64,000 bases of DNA from Planctomycetota bacterium (GCA_039819165.1 JBCBSM010000002.1:357832-421831); one strand, 5' to 3'. Numbered from the stretch's first letter, positions 1-8,107 are shown. Program-made: numbers and translations. Notes: generated from the sequence alone by a model not told the origin.

Positions 1-234
1 GATCGGCAGCACCCAGATGATGCCGACGTACGCCGCCACGCCCAGGCCGATCATGCCACCCACCACCAGCACCGACATCACGCCCACGTGCCGCGGAAGC
101 GTGCGCAGATCGTGAACGCGGACGGCCTTCCACGCCAGGCTGACCAGCAGCGCGATGGGCAGCAGAAGCAGGAACCACACCGAGTGCGCGTCGATGGGAT
201 CGATGAACGGCCGCCATGCGAGCACCGCGCTCAT
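1..234 (-). CDS. Membrane protein, 3' end cut by window edge
   Basis: Only the first 78 codons lie in the window; the gene continues beyond base 1. It begins MSAVLAWRPFIDPID and shows two hydrophobic segments, at about residues 19-36 (rich in Leu, Ile and Val) and 50-78 (rich in Gly and Val), with a short basic linker containing RVHDLRTLPRH between them. It is therefore probably an integral inner-membrane protein. The start overlaps the stop of the gene at 231..887 as ATGA, which implies translational coupling with that membrane protein. I do not recognise a family from this fragment. Confidence 0.6.
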   Translation of the reverse strand, partial: MSAVLAWRPFIDPIDAHSVWFLLLLPIALLVSLAWKAVRVHDLRTLPRHVGVMSVLVVGGMIGLGVAAYVGIIWVLPI

Positions 235-887
235 GCCGACGCACCCCCGGCCGTCGCCCGCCGCAGCGCCTCGCGGACCTCGCGCTCGGGCCGCCGGCGG
301 TTGAAGAGCGCATCGAGGATGGCCACGAGATTCATCATGCCCGCCAGCGTGGTGGCGAGCAGCGCGATCTCGTTGATCTTGCCGACCGACTTGGTCGCTC
401 CCCGCGGGCCGTCGTACCGGTCGGCCTCGCCCCACTGCGGCCGCTGGGCCACGGAGGGGTAGGGCATCGCGCCGCCCGGCGGCGGCTCGGACACGCGCAC
501 CTCGCCCTCGTAGGCCGACCGCAGCACGGGCTCCCTGCGTCCGCCCTGCGCGGGAGCCTCGATGGCCCAGGCCTTGAACCTGTTCTGGTGCACCCAGTTG
601 ACGCCGAAGGCCAGCGGACCCGTGAGCGACTGGCCGATGAACCACAGCCGGTCCTCGCGGCTGTCGACCGCATCGATGCCGCCCAGCAGCAGCCCGCCGA
701 AGAAGAGCCCGAGCACGCCGCACGCGATGGCCAGGCCCCGGCGGGGCTGGCCGAGCACGACGTGGCCCAGCCCGGGGAAGACGAAGGCGGCGATGCCCGC
801 GACGGCCTCGAAACGCTCCGGGCCCGGGCCGAAGACCGCCTTGGCGGCGTCGTTCGGCGCGTCGGGCGATGTCGGCGTGCCGGCCAT
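231..887 (-). CDS. Multi-pass membrane protein, DUF6677/TM2-like
   Basis: The product is 218 residues and starts MAGTPTSPDAPND. Residues about 25-75 hold a Pro/Gly motif (FPGLGHVVLGQPRRGLAIA) followed by a second hydrophobic helix, the pattern of TM2-like and DUF6677 membrane proteins. A third amphipathic segment (TGPLAFGVNWVHQNRF) follows, and a last helix lies near residues 175-195 (IALLATTLAGMMNLVAILDAL) before a basic tail. I infer an inner-membrane protein of unknown role. The ATG at 885-887 was preferred because sequence upstream in this frame is low-complexity and matches nothing. The TGA overlaps the start of the next minus-strand gene. Confidence 0.7.
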   Translation of the reverse strand: MAGTPTSPDAPNDAAKAVFGPGPERFEAVAGIAAFVFPGLGHVVLGQPRRGLAIACGVLGLFFGGLLLGGIDAVDSREDRLWFIGQSLTGPLAFGVNWVHQNRFKAWAIEAPAQGGRREPVLRSAYEGEVRVSEPPPGGAMPYPSVAQRPQWGEADRYDGPRGATKSVGKINEIALLATTLAGMMNLVAILDALFNRRRPEREVREALRRATAGGASA

Positions 888-955
888 GGCTCCGATGGTA
901 GCCGGCGCGGCGTGCGCGGTTGCACGCCAAACCCGGGGGCGGCCGCGGGCCGGGG

Positions 956-983
956 TTGACACCCGCCCGAGCCGGTGTAGCCT
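956..983 (+). promoter_or_regulatory. Candidate sigma-70-type promoter
   Basis: TTGACA (956-961) is a perfect -35 consensus. It is followed after 16 bases by TAGCCT (978-983), which matches 3 of 6 positions of a -10 box. It points at the acidic-protein gene starting at 1121, giving a leader of about 130 bases. The weak -10 keeps this tentative. Confidence 0.3.
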
Positions 984-1120
984 TGCGGCGCTCGGTCGGC
1001 CCGACGCTCGGTGATCGGTGGAGGAGAGCCTCCCCGGCGGCGGATCGATCCTGGCGTATCGACCCAGACGATGCTTGCCCCTGGCACCCAGCCCCCGGCG
1101 GGCCGACCCGGACCACACGC

Positions 1121-1447
1121 ATGCCCACGCTTTCGCCCACGATCCCGTCGTCCGTGCCCGCCCCGTGGTCCGCTCCCGGAACCACCACCGACCCCGCGAA
1201 TGGCCCCGCCGTCGTGCGGGAGCTTGGGACGCCGCGGTGGGCGCACGCCGACGCGCCCTGGGGTCCGGGCGTCCGAGAGCTTCTGGCCTACGACGACGAG
1301 GAAGAGGACGACGACTTCGCGGACCTCGACTACGACGACGACGAGGACGAAGATGAGGACTATGACGCCGACTTCCTCGACGATGACGAGGACGAGGACG
1401 ACACCGTCGAGGACGACGACGCCGCGGAGGACGATGAAGACCTCTGA
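1121..1447 (+). CDS. Small protein with extreme acidic tail
   Basis: This is a 108-residue protein starting MPTLSPTIPSS. The first half is Pro/Ala/Thr-rich and looks disordered. The C-terminal 54 residues, after a short GPGVRELLAY linker, are roughly 70% Asp/Glu with scattered Tyr and Phe. No catalytic motif or membrane segment is visible. Such tails often bind basic proteins, nucleic-acid-binding proteins or divalent cations, but that is inference. The start at 1121 was chosen because the frame upstream is unremarkable. It lies 70 bases ahead of another highly acidic protein on the same strand, so the two may be co-transcribed. I do not recognise a named family. Confidence 0.55.
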   Translation: MPTLSPTIPSSVPAPWSAPGTTTDPANGPAVVRELGTPRWAHADAPWGPGVRELLAYDDEEEDDDFADLDYDDDEDEDEDYDADFLDDDEDEDDTVEDDDAAEDDEDL

Positions 1448-1517
1448 GCCGGCGACCAGCCGGGGGGCCTGATCCCCCAACCGCACCCCGCCGGCGTATC
1501 GGGATGGAGCCGGCGCC

Positions 1518-2093
1518 ATGCACGACGACCTCGAGTACGACCGGGACGGCGACCACCTCGACGACGGCGAGCGGCCGATCGAGGACGCCTTCGAGGATGC
1601 CGATCTCGACGGCGACCTGGACGACAACGAGTCCGCCGCGCTCGAGGAGGCCATCGCCTCGGTGCCGGCCGACGACGACGATGATCAGCCGGCGCCCCGC
1701 TCGGGCGTCGTTGACCGCCGCCTCGGCCTGGATCGTCGAGCGCTCGCCGACGGCACGCCCACGGGCCTGGAACGCCGGCGGGGACGGGGACGCCGGCTGA
1801 GCGACTTCCATCGCTCGGCCGAAGAGGGCGAGATGACCAAGGAGCAGTTCATGTTCCTGGTGGCCATCGACGCCTTCAAGAAGGGCAACGACGTGGCCTT
1901 TCCCGCCTGGAGCGACGTGCTCGAGGTCATCCGGCTGCTGGGCTACCGCAAGGTACAGAAGTCGGCCGTCGACCTCGGCCGCGCCGAGGATTGGACCGAG
2001 CCCGTTGCGGCGCCCCACGGCGTGCGGACGGACCGCCAGTTGCAGCGGCACGCCGCCGCCAAGGCCGCCTTCAAGAAGGGCAAGGCCGCGTAG
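1518..2093 (+). CDS. Conserved planctomycete-type protein with acidic N-terminus
   Basis: The 191-residue product has an Asp-rich N-terminal third (MHDDLEYDRDGDHLDDGE), a basic linker around residues 70-95 (RRRGRGRRLSDFHR), and a compact, apparently folded C-terminal domain beginning near residue 104 (MTKEQFMFLVAIDAFKKGN). That domain includes FPAWSDVLEVIRLLGYRKV and a Lys/Ala-rich end. I recall similar short domains in planctomycete genomes but know no function. No membrane segment or signal peptide is visible. The length and the internal MTKEQF methionine leave open that a shorter product of about 88 residues is also made. It ends three bases before the stop of the convergent alkylation-repair gene. 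Confidence 0.7.
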   Translation: MHDDLEYDRDGDHLDDGERPIEDAFEDADLDGDLDDNESAALEEAIASVPADDDDDQPAPRSGVVDRRLGLDRRALADGTPTGLERRRGRGRRLSDFHRSAEEGEMTKEQFMFLVAIDAFKKGNDVAFPAWSDVLEVIRLLGYRKVQKSAVDLGRAEDWTEPVAAPHGVRTDRQLQRHAAAKAAFKKGKAA

Positions 2094-2096
2094 GAC

Positions 2097-2852
2097 CTAG
2101 CCCCGCTCGATCGATCGCCGGGCACGCTTCGCGATGCGCGTCGTCGCCGGGTTGCCCGGCTCGGCGCGGAGCCACGCGTCGGTCGTCTCTACCACCCAAT
2201 CCGGCCTCGTTTTCGACGCGTCGTTGAGCCAGTTGGCGACGCTGTCCTGCACGTACTTGCTCGCATCCGCCCTCAGCGGCTCGAGGAGCGGCAGCCCGAT
2301 CTCGGGCTCGCCCTTCAGTTCGGGCAGGTGGACGCACCACACCCCGCGCGGCCGGGTCGCCTCGCTGGCAAAGCGGCGGATGTTCGCACTCGAATCGCCC
2401 GCCCAGGGCGCGAGCAGGGCGATCGCGGCGCCCACGGATCGTGCGATCTCGTCGCGGACGGCGAGCCAGGCCCACTCGCGGACGCCGAAGTGGTGGTCGT
2501 CGGCGAGGGGCTGAAGCCGGCCCAGGATCCCGGCCAGATCTCCACGGGCGTGCGCCGCGATCGCATAGCACGCCCAGCTCCGGACGGTGTCGGATGGGTG
2601 CCCCGCGAAGCGATCCAGCGACGATGCGCCGGCATGGTCGAGCAGAAGCTCGCCGGCCAACCGGACCCGCCTGGTCACGCCCTCGCCCGAGGCGTCGCGC
2701 AATGCGCTCCCGATGGCCGCGGGCAAGCCGGCCGCGTCGGCGAGGGCCGCGAAGTCGACCGCGAGCGCCTCGGCGAGATTCGCGGTCTCGCGTGTGCCCG
2801 CGTCGAGCTCGGCGCGAACAGCGGTCGGTACTTCGCTCGGTCGCCGGGCCAT
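2097..2852 (-). CDS. DNA alkylation repair protein, AlkC/AlkD-like HEAT repeats
   Basis: The 251-residue protein is a string of helical repeats. It contains the block RRFASEATRPRGVW, followed by LPLLEPLRADASKYVQDS and VANWLNDASKTRPDWV, characteristic of AlkC/AlkD-type DNA glycosylases (COG4335 type). These enzymes remove N3- and N7-alkylated purines without base flipping. HEAT-like repeats run from about residue 60 to the C-terminus. The ATG at 2850-2852 lies 9 bases after the ferredoxin stop, so the two genes are probably one transcript. It belongs with uvrB, uvrA, pcrA and the alkyladenine glycosylase elsewhere in the window. The exact subfamily (AlkC versus AlkD) cannot be settled by eye. 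Confidence 0.82.
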   Translation of the reverse strand: MARRPSEVPTAVRAELDAGTRETANLAEALAVDFAALADAAGLPAAIGSALRDASGEGVTRRVRLAGELLLDHAGASSLDRFAGHPSDTVRSWACYAIAAHARGDLAGILGRLQPLADDHHFGVREWAWLAVRDEIARSVGAAIALLAPWAGDSSANIRRFASEATRPRGVWCVHLPELKGEPEIGLPLLEPLRADASKYVQDSVANWLNDASKTRPDWVVETTDAWLRAEPGNPATTRIAKRARRSIERG

Positions 2853-2861
2853 CGCGGTCGG

Positions 2862-3125
2862 CTATTGGTCCTTGTAGAAGTCCAGGTTGATCTGCACGTA
2901 CTTGGACCACTGCTCGGGCAGGTCCTCCTCGGGGAAGATCGCCTGCACGGGGCACTCGTCCACGCATAGGCCGCAGTCGATGCAGGTATCGGGGTCGATG
3001 TAGAGCTGCGTGGCGGCCTCGAAGTCGCCCTCGTCCTTGCCGGGGTGGATGCAATCCACCGGGCAGACTTCCACGCAGGACGTGTCCTTGGTGCCGATGC
3101 ACGGCTCGGCGATGATGTGGGGCAT
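2862..3125 (-). CDS. fdxA: 7Fe ferredoxin ([3Fe-4S][4Fe-4S])
   Basis: This is an 87-residue soluble electron carrier. Cysteines at 9, 17, 21, 25, 48, 51, 54 and 58 match the Azotobacter FdI/FdxA plan. Cys9, Cys17 and Cys58 would hold a 3Fe-4S cluster; Cys21, Cys48, Cys51 and Cys54 would hold a 4Fe-4S cluster; and Cys25 corresponds to the free cysteine next to it. The C-terminal extension (LPEQWSKYVQINLDFYKDQ) is typical of this group. The start has a good GGAG six bases upstream. It precedes the alkylation-repair gene and diverges from uvrB. The redox partner is unknown. Confidence 0.9.
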   Translation of the reverse strand: MPHIIAEPCIGTKDTSCVEVCPVDCIHPGKDEGDFEAATQLYIDPDTCIDCGLCVDECPVQAIFPEEDLPEQWSKYVQINLDFYKDQ

Positions 3126-3226
3126 GGCGAACTCCGAGAAACGGGCGACGCGACGAGTGATGCGAACATCGCCCGACTAGGGATTGAACAGGCCGGATTC
3201 TAGAACGCCCTCGCTAGACTCTGGCC

Positions 3227-5440
3227 GTGGTTAGGCCCTTCCAGATCCAGAGCCCCTTCCGGCCCATGGGCGACCAGCCGGCCGCCATCGAGGCCCTCGT
3301 GCGGCGGCTGGCCACCGGCACCGATTCGGCCACCCTGCTGGGCGCCACGGGCACGGGCAAGACCTTCACGATGGCCAACGTCATCGAGCGGCTCGGTAAG
3401 CCCGCGCTGATCATCAGCCACAACAAGACGCTGGCCGCCCAGCTGTACGAGGAGCTCCGCGAGTTCTTCCCGGACAACAGCGTCAACTACTTCGTCAGCT
3501 ACTACGACTACTACCAGCCCGAGGCCTACATCCCCCAGCGGGACATCTACATCGAAAAGGACGCCAGCCGCAACGACGACCTCGACCAGCTCCGCCTGGC
3601 AGCCACGAGCAACATCCTCAGCCGCCGCGACACCGTGGTGGTCGCCAGCGTGTCGTGCATCTTCGGCCTGGGATCGCCCGAGGCCTACGGCGACAAGGTG
3701 CTCACCCTCGCCAAGGGCCAGCGGGTCGATCGCCGGCAGCTGTTCGCCAGCATGACGGCGATGCAGTACCAGCGCAGCGACTACGAGTTCAGCCGAGGCC
3801 GCTTCCGCGCGCGGGGCGACGTCATCGAGGTGTGGCCCGCGTACGAGCGCTTCGCCGTGCGGCTCGACCTCTTCGGCGACGAGCTGGACCGCTTGGAGCT
3901 CATCAACCCGACCAGCGGCGAGGTGCTGGCCGACGAGGGCATCTTCCACCTCTTCCCGGCGGTGCACTACGTGCTGCCCGAGGAGCAGCTCGAGGCCATC
4001 TGCGACGACATCCGCCGCGAGCTGGACAGCCGCGTCACCGACCTGCGAAGCCAGGGCAAGCTGCTGGAGGCCCAGCGGCTGCTGGCCCGCACGAAGTACG
4101 ACCTGGATCTGCTGCAGGAGACCGGCAGCTGCCCTGGCGTCGAGAACTACAGCCGCTTCTTCGACGGCCGGATGCCCGGCGAGCGGCCCTTCACGCTGCT
4201 GGACTACTTCGACTATGCGCCCCGGCCAGAGGACAACGGCAAGGGCGATGACGAGGCCACGATGCTGCCGCGCCCGCCGACGGACGACCAGCTCGTAGCC
4301 CGCGACGACGAACGCCGGATCAAGCGGCCCAACATCGACGACTGGCTAGTCATCATCGACGAGAGCCACGTGACCATCCCGCAGGTGCGGGCGATGTACA
4401 ACGGCGACCGCATGCGGAAGGAGACGCTCGTCGAGCACGGCTTCCGCCTCACCAGCGCCCTCGACAACCGGCCGCTGCGCTTCGAGGAGTTCGAGCGGGT
4501 CGTCCCGCAGCTGCTGTTCGTCAGCGCCACGCCCGGCGACTACGAGCTGACCCGCACGGAGGGCGAGATCGCCGAGCAGGTCATCCGCCCCACGGGTCTG
4601 CTGGACCCCGAGGTGGAGGTCAAGCCCGCCGACGGCCAGGTGCCCGACCTGCTCGAGGAGTGCAGGGCCGTCGTGGCGCGCGGCGAGAGGGTGCTCGTCA
4701 CCGCGCTGACCAAGCGGCTGTGCGAGGATCTGGCGGCCTACCTCGACCAGCAGGGCATCAAGTCGAGGTACCTGCACAGCGACATCGAGACGCTCGACCG
4801 CCTCGAGCTGCTGACCGAGCTGCGGGAGGGCGGCTTCGACGTGCTCGTGGGCGTCAACCTGCTGCGCGAGGGCCTGGACCTGCCCGAGGTATCGCTCGTC
4901 GCCATCCTCGACGCCGACAAGGAGGGCTTCCTCCGCAGCGAGACGAGCCTGATCCAGCTCATGGGCCGGGCGGCGCGGAACGTGAACGGCCGCGTGGTGA
5001 TGTACGCCGACGAGGTCACGCCGGGCATGAAGGACGCGATGGACGAGACCGAGCGCCGCCGCGCCAAGCAGCTGGCGTACAACGAGGCCCACGGCATTAC
5101 CCCCGAGACCGTGCAGAAGGAGATCCGCCGGGGCATCGAAGTCCAGCTCCGCGCGCGGCGGACCGCCCGCGAGGCCGCGGGATCGGCGGAGGAGGCCTTC
5201 GACATCGCCGAGTTGATGCGGGAGCTGGAGGCCGAGATGCTCGAGGCGGCGCAGTCGCTCGAGTTCGAGAAGGCCGCCCGGCTGCGCGATCAGGTGAAGC
5301 AACTTAAGGAGCGGGTGGCGCAGGGCGACACCGCCAAGGTCCGCAAGAGCGAGCTGGAGCCCGGCAAGAAGTCCCGCCGCAAGCGGGCCAAGGCGGGCAC
5401 GCCCGGCACCAAGCCCAAGCGGCGGAAGCGGTCGGGCTAG
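3227..5440 (+). CDS. uvrB: Excinuclease ABC subunit B
   Basis: UvrB is the damage-verifying helicase of nucleotide excision repair. It is loaded by UvrA and recruits UvrC. The 737-residue product has the Walker A GATGTGKT near residue 40, the DNA-inserting beta-hairpin (YYDYYQPEAYIP) near 92-103, LVIIDESHVTIPQ, FVSATPGDYE, the helicase C-terminal motif QLMGRAARN, and a UVR domain (LEFEKAARLRDQVKQL) near 680. It is longer than the usual ~670 residues because of an insertion around 335-370 (containing RPPTDDQLVARDDE) and a Lys/Arg-rich tail. The start is GTG with no Shine-Dalgarno; a TAGACT hexamer lies six bases upstream, hinting at a leaderless transcript. Confidence 0.97.
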   Translation: MVRPFQIQSPFRPMGDQPAAIEALVRRLATGTDSATLLGATGTGKTFTMANVIERLGKPALIISHNKTLAAQLYEELREFFPDNSVNYFVSYYDYYQPEAYIPQRDIYIEKDASRNDDLDQLRLAATSNILSRRDTVVVASVSCIFGLGSPEAYGDKVLTLAKGQRVDRRQLFASMTAMQYQRSDYEFSRGRFRARGDVIEVWPAYERFAVRLDLFGDELDRLELINPTSGEVLADEGIFHLFPAVHYVLPEEQLEAICDDIRRELDSRVTDLRSQGKLLEAQRLLARTKYDLDLLQETGSCPGVENYSRFFDGRMPGERPFTLLDYFDYAPRPEDNGKGDDEATMLPRPPTDDQLVARDDERRIKRPNIDDWLVIIDESHVTIPQVRAMYNGDRMRKETLVEHGFRLTSALDNRPLRFEEFERVVPQLLFVSATPGDYELTRTEGEIAEQVIRPTGLLDPEVEVKPADGQVPDLLEECRAVVARGERVLVTALTKRLCEDLAAYLDQQGIKSRYLHSDIETLDRLELLTELREGGFDVLVGVNLLREGLDLPEVSLVAILDADKEGFLRSETSLIQLMGRAARNVNGRVVMYADEVTPGMKDAMDETERRRAKQLAYNEAHGITPETVQKEIRRGIEVQLRARRTAREAAGSAEEAFDIAELMRELEAEMLEAAQSLEFEKAARLRDQVKQLKERVAQGDTAKVRKSELEPGKKSRRKRAKAGTPGTKPKRRKRSG

Positions 5441-5443
5441 GCC

Positions 5444-5605
5444 ATGCGGACCAAGGAGAAGCTGCGGACGTACTTCATCGGCTTCGGCATCGGGCTGGTG
5501 CTGAGCGGGCTGATGCTGTACGCCCGCTGGCGGTGGCAGCAGGCCAATCCCCAGCCGCAGCCCGCGCCGTCTCCGGCGGGGCTCACTTCGCCGCCCGCTC
5601 CATAG
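5444..5605 (+). CDS. Small single-pass membrane protein after uvrB
   Basis: This is a 53-residue ORF starting MRTKEKLRTYFIGFG, three bases after the uvrB stop. It has a basic N-terminus, one hydrophobic helix at about residues 10-27 (YFIGFGIGLVLSGLMLYA), an aromatic-basic boundary (RWRWQQ), and a Pro-rich tail, so it looks like a type-I or tail-exposed micro-protein. The last 23 bases overlap the 3' end of the convergent gene at 5583..7061. The coupling to uvrB, the good hydrophobic helix and the lack of rare codons argue that it is real. I do not recognise a family. Confidence 0.55.
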   Translation: MRTKEKLRTYFIGFGIGLVLSGLMLYARWRWQQANPQPQPAPSPAGLTSPPAP

Positions 5606-7061
5606 CCTCGATCGACTGCGACACGTGCTCCTCGAAGCCCTCCCGCGGCATCAGCACGACCTGCCAGTTGCCCAGCACGCATGGCACGACTGGGATCGTG
5701 CCCGACGGCGTCGGATACTCGGCGCCGAGATCGAGCGGTGCGTGGAATAGGACCTGCAGCCGCTCCCTGGGAATGTCGCCCACCGCGACATCGCCGCGGC
5801 CGAGGTAGGCGTACGAGCCGTTGCGCCGCACCCAGTCGGCATCGGGCAGCGCATGGATTCGGGCCGGCGTCTCCTTCGATCGCGTCAGGAACACGCGCGC
5901 TGGCTCGTCCTGGTACATGCCCCAGAATCCGTCGAGGTAGGCCGCAACGTCGCCGGCCGTCGCGGGGAGCCGCTGCCCGTTGTCGCGTGCGTACGAGCGT
6001 GCCGCTCGTGCGAGCAGGGCGAGATCGTGCATCGCGTCGTCGACGACCGGCAACGGGCCGCCCGCGCGGATGGCGTCGAGCGTCTGCCGCGAGCCCTCTA
6101 CGCGGCTGCGCACGTACGCGCGCTCGCCGGCGTCGACCTGGCCGTTGGCCCGTGCAAACGCGAGCATCCGGACCATCTCCCAGGTCCCGGTCTTGGGTGC
6201 CTCGACGAAGGCCTCCGGCGATGCGTGCACCAGGAGCGTCAGCTGCGCGGCGGGGATGCGGTCAAGCTGCACGCCGGCACCCTCGTAGCGCCACATCGAC
6301 TGCGCGAGGATCCACTCGGCATCGGCATCCTCGGGGATGAACGTCGTGTCGCGGGCCCTGGGCGCCAGGAACATCTTCGCACGGTCACGCGGCGTCTCGC
6401 CTCGCCCCTCGCGGAGCGGCAGGTAGCGGTCATGGATGATGGCCCCGAGATCGGGCGGCAGCGTGCCGCCGTTCTCGTTGGCGTACGCGATGACTGCCTG
6501 GATGATCCGCTGTAGGTCGAGCTTGACCTGCCGGTGCGCCGGCAGCGGACCCCCATCGCGGATTGCGAGCATGGTCTTGCGCGAGTCCTCGGCGATCCGG
6601 GCCGCATCCTCCGGCGCGAGCATCTCGACGTGCCCATCGAGGAACGCGACGGGCACGACCGCGCCGCCGGCCAGATCGGGGAGCGCGTCCTCGAGATTGA
6701 GATGGGCGATGGCGATCTGCGGCCAGTCGGGCACGTCATCCAGATTGAGGCCCTCGAGCCCGAGGTAGGCGTAGGGCATGTGCTCGCGGAGGTCCTCGTC
6801 GTCGAAGGACTCGGGCAGGGGCTCGTCCTCGGGCGGGGGGATGAGCCCCTCGCGGACCATCGTGCTCAGGTCGGCGGGCATGCCGCCGTGCGTCTGGGCG
6901 TACACGTGCACGCCCATGGCGACGACGCGCGCCCGGGTCGACGCCTTCATCTGCTGGGCCTGCAGTCGAATGGCGGCGAGCTCTTCGAGGTCGGGGTCCA
7001 CGTCCTGGGCGTGGGTGGTGCAGCACAGCACCGTGAGCGCAACAACGAGCATCGATCGCAT
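5583..7061 (-). CDS. Secreted protein with three pseudopilin-like repeats
   Basis: The 492-residue product has a clear signal peptide (MRSMLVVALTVLCCTTHAQ), so it is exported. The mature part appears to be three tandem copies of an ~140-residue unit, each starting with a helix ending in a Tyr-Ala motif: VYAQTHGGMPADL, IAYANENGGTLPPDL and SYARDNGQRLPATA. Each runs on to an AYLG- or YEGAG-type segment and a beta-rich end; the first unit ends VVPVAFLDGHVEML. That resembles the C-terminal domain of type II pseudopilins and DUF1559 proteins, but the N-terminal pilin helix and prepilin site are absent. It starts 10 bases after the upstream glycosidase gene, so the pair is probably one transcript. 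Function unknown. Confidence 0.72.
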   Translation of the reverse strand: MRSMLVVALTVLCCTTHAQDVDPDLEELAAIRLQAQQMKASTRARVVAMGVHVYAQTHGGMPADLSTMVREGLIPPPEDEPLPESFDDEDLREHMPYAYLGLEGLNLDDVPDWPQIAIAHLNLEDALPDLAGGAVVPVAFLDGHVEMLAPEDAARIAEDSRKTMLAIRDGGPLPAHRQVKLDLQRIIQAVIAYANENGGTLPPDLGAIIHDRYLPLREGRGETPRDRAKMFLAPRARDTTFIPEDADAEWILAQSMWRYEGAGVQLDRIPAAQLTLLVHASPEAFVEAPKTGTWEMVRMLAFARANGQVDAGERAYVRSRVEGSRQTLDAIRAGGPLPVVDDAMHDLALLARAARSYARDNGQRLPATAGDVAAYLDGFWGMYQDEPARVFLTRSKETPARIHALPDADWVRRNGSYAYLGRGDVAVGDIPRERLQVLFHAPLDLGAEYPTPSGTIPVVPCVLGNWQVVLMPREGFEEHVSQSIEAMERAAK

Positions 7062-7071
7062 CGGGATCTCC

Positions 7072-8007
7072 TCAGCGCGACGAATCGCCGGCGTCGTCCT
7101 GTTCGCCCAGTCGCGCCGCGCGGATGCCCAGATGGCTGCCGACCACGCGCTCGGTGCCGCCGCTGGGGCTGTTGACCAACTGGGGTGCCTCGTCCTCGGT
7201 CTGGATGACCATGGTGGTCGAGCCGCCGCCGTCGACGTTGATCGCCGTCACGCAGCCGAGGCGCCGCATGATCTCGGCGAGTTCCCGCAGGCTGGCGCCG
7301 AGGCTGAACCCCGGCTGGCGACCGTCGACGGCGACCAGGACGATCTCCTGCTCGCTCGTCAATCCGATGGCAGTCCGGGGATGGCGATCCGTCGAGAACG
7401 CCTCGTTGGCGGTCGCGATACCGGCCGGCTCGCCGTCCCACAGCACCAGCCGACCACCGATGCCAATGGCCACCTCGCCGCCCGTGGCCGCGAGCGGACC
7501 CGCGCCGGCGGCGTCGGGCGCGACGAAGATCGACGCGTGCTCCTCGCCATCGCGAGCATGCACCAGGAACGCGTCCTGCTGGCGATCCGGTTCGTGCGGA
7601 CTCACCAGCTCCCCTTGGGCCACCGACAGCGAGATCAGGTCCTTCGGCTCGCCCGGCCGAGAGGCGCAGCACGGCCCGAAGAAGTGGGTGTTGATGGCGG
7701 CCTGGAGATCGAACTCACGGAGAAAGGCGCTCGCCATCCGGCCGTCGGTTTCCTGCGGCGCGTCGCCGTTGCCCGGCGTGGCGAACAGCGACAGCCCCGG
7801 GGCGTGCAGATCGACGCGCAGGACCTGGACGATGAGCGGCCGCGGTCGGTCGGTCGCCAGCTCGGCGTGCTCGACGCCCACGAAGACGGGTCGCCAGCGC
7901 GGCTCGGGCAGGCCGAGATCGGCCTCGGGCGGCGGCTCCGTAGAGCCTTGCTGCGCCCACGCCGCACAAGCCAAGAGGCACGCGAGCACGCACAGGACTG
8001 TCCGCAT
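7072..8007 (-). CDS. Secreted phosphodiester glycosidase (NAGPA domain)
   Basis: The 311-residue product starts with a signal peptide (MRTVLCVLACLLACAAWAQ). The mature protein carries the hallmarks of the phosphodiester glycosidase (NAGPA) family: QAAINTHFFG near 105, RHPRTAIGLTSEQEIVLVAV near 215, LRELAEIMRRLGCVTAINVD, and the catalytic-region GGGSTTMVI followed by GTERVVGSHLGIRA. The family cleaves sugar-1-phosphodiesters, for example in exopolysaccharide or phosphoglycan turnover; the substrate here is unknown. It is the first gene of a two-gene minus-strand unit with the repeat protein downstream, and both products are exported, so they may work together at the cell surface. Confidence 0.85.
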   Translation of the reverse strand: MRTVLCVLACLLACAAWAQQGSTEPPPEADLGLPEPRWRPVFVGVEHAELATDRPRPLIVQVLRVDLHAPGLSLFATPGNGDAPQETDGRMASAFLREFDLQAAINTHFFGPCCASRPGEPKDLISLSVAQGELVSPHEPDRQQDAFLVHARDGEEHASIFVAPDAAGAGPLAATGGEVAIGIGGRLVLWDGEPAGIATANEAFSTDRHPRTAIGLTSEQEIVLVAVDGRQPGFSLGASLRELAEIMRRLGCVTAINVDGGGSTTMVIQTEDEAPQLVNSPSGGTERVVGSHLGIRAARLGEQDDAGDSSR

Positions 8008-8055
8008 GGATCGACCTCCCCGGCAAGGGTACCGGGAGCGCGGGGAGGGGATGCG

Positions 8056-8083
8056 TTGTCCGAGCCAGAGGTATCGCTAGAGT
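8056..8083 (+). promoter_or_regulatory. Candidate promoter of lipoprotein gene
   Basis: TTGTCC (8056-8061) and TAGAGT (8078-8083) are separated by 16 bases and sit 24 bases upstream of the ATG at 8108. Between them and the ATG is a strong GGAGGTG (8091-8097). The layout fits a housekeeping promoter serving the SnoaL-like lipoprotein gene. Confidence 0.35.
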
Positions 8084-8107
8084 CGCCGAAGGAGGTGCGC
8101 CATCGCC

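Noticed and set aside
1462-1478. GGGGG/CCCCC hairpin after the acidic-protein gene
   Set aside because: No T-run follows, and the next gene on the same strand starts 40 bases on, so termination there is doubtful.
888-2051. A long minus-strand frame extending the 231..887 gene upstream
   Set aside because: The extra part is the reverse complement of the two acidic-protein genes and reads as Arg/Pro/Val-rich low complexity; only the part from MAGTPTS is protein-like.
3181-3226. LexA/SOS-type operator upstream of uvrB
   Set aside because: GAAC occurs twice and TTCTAGAA is palindromic, but spacing fits neither the Gram-positive nor the alphaproteobacterial SOS box, and nothing similar precedes uvrA.
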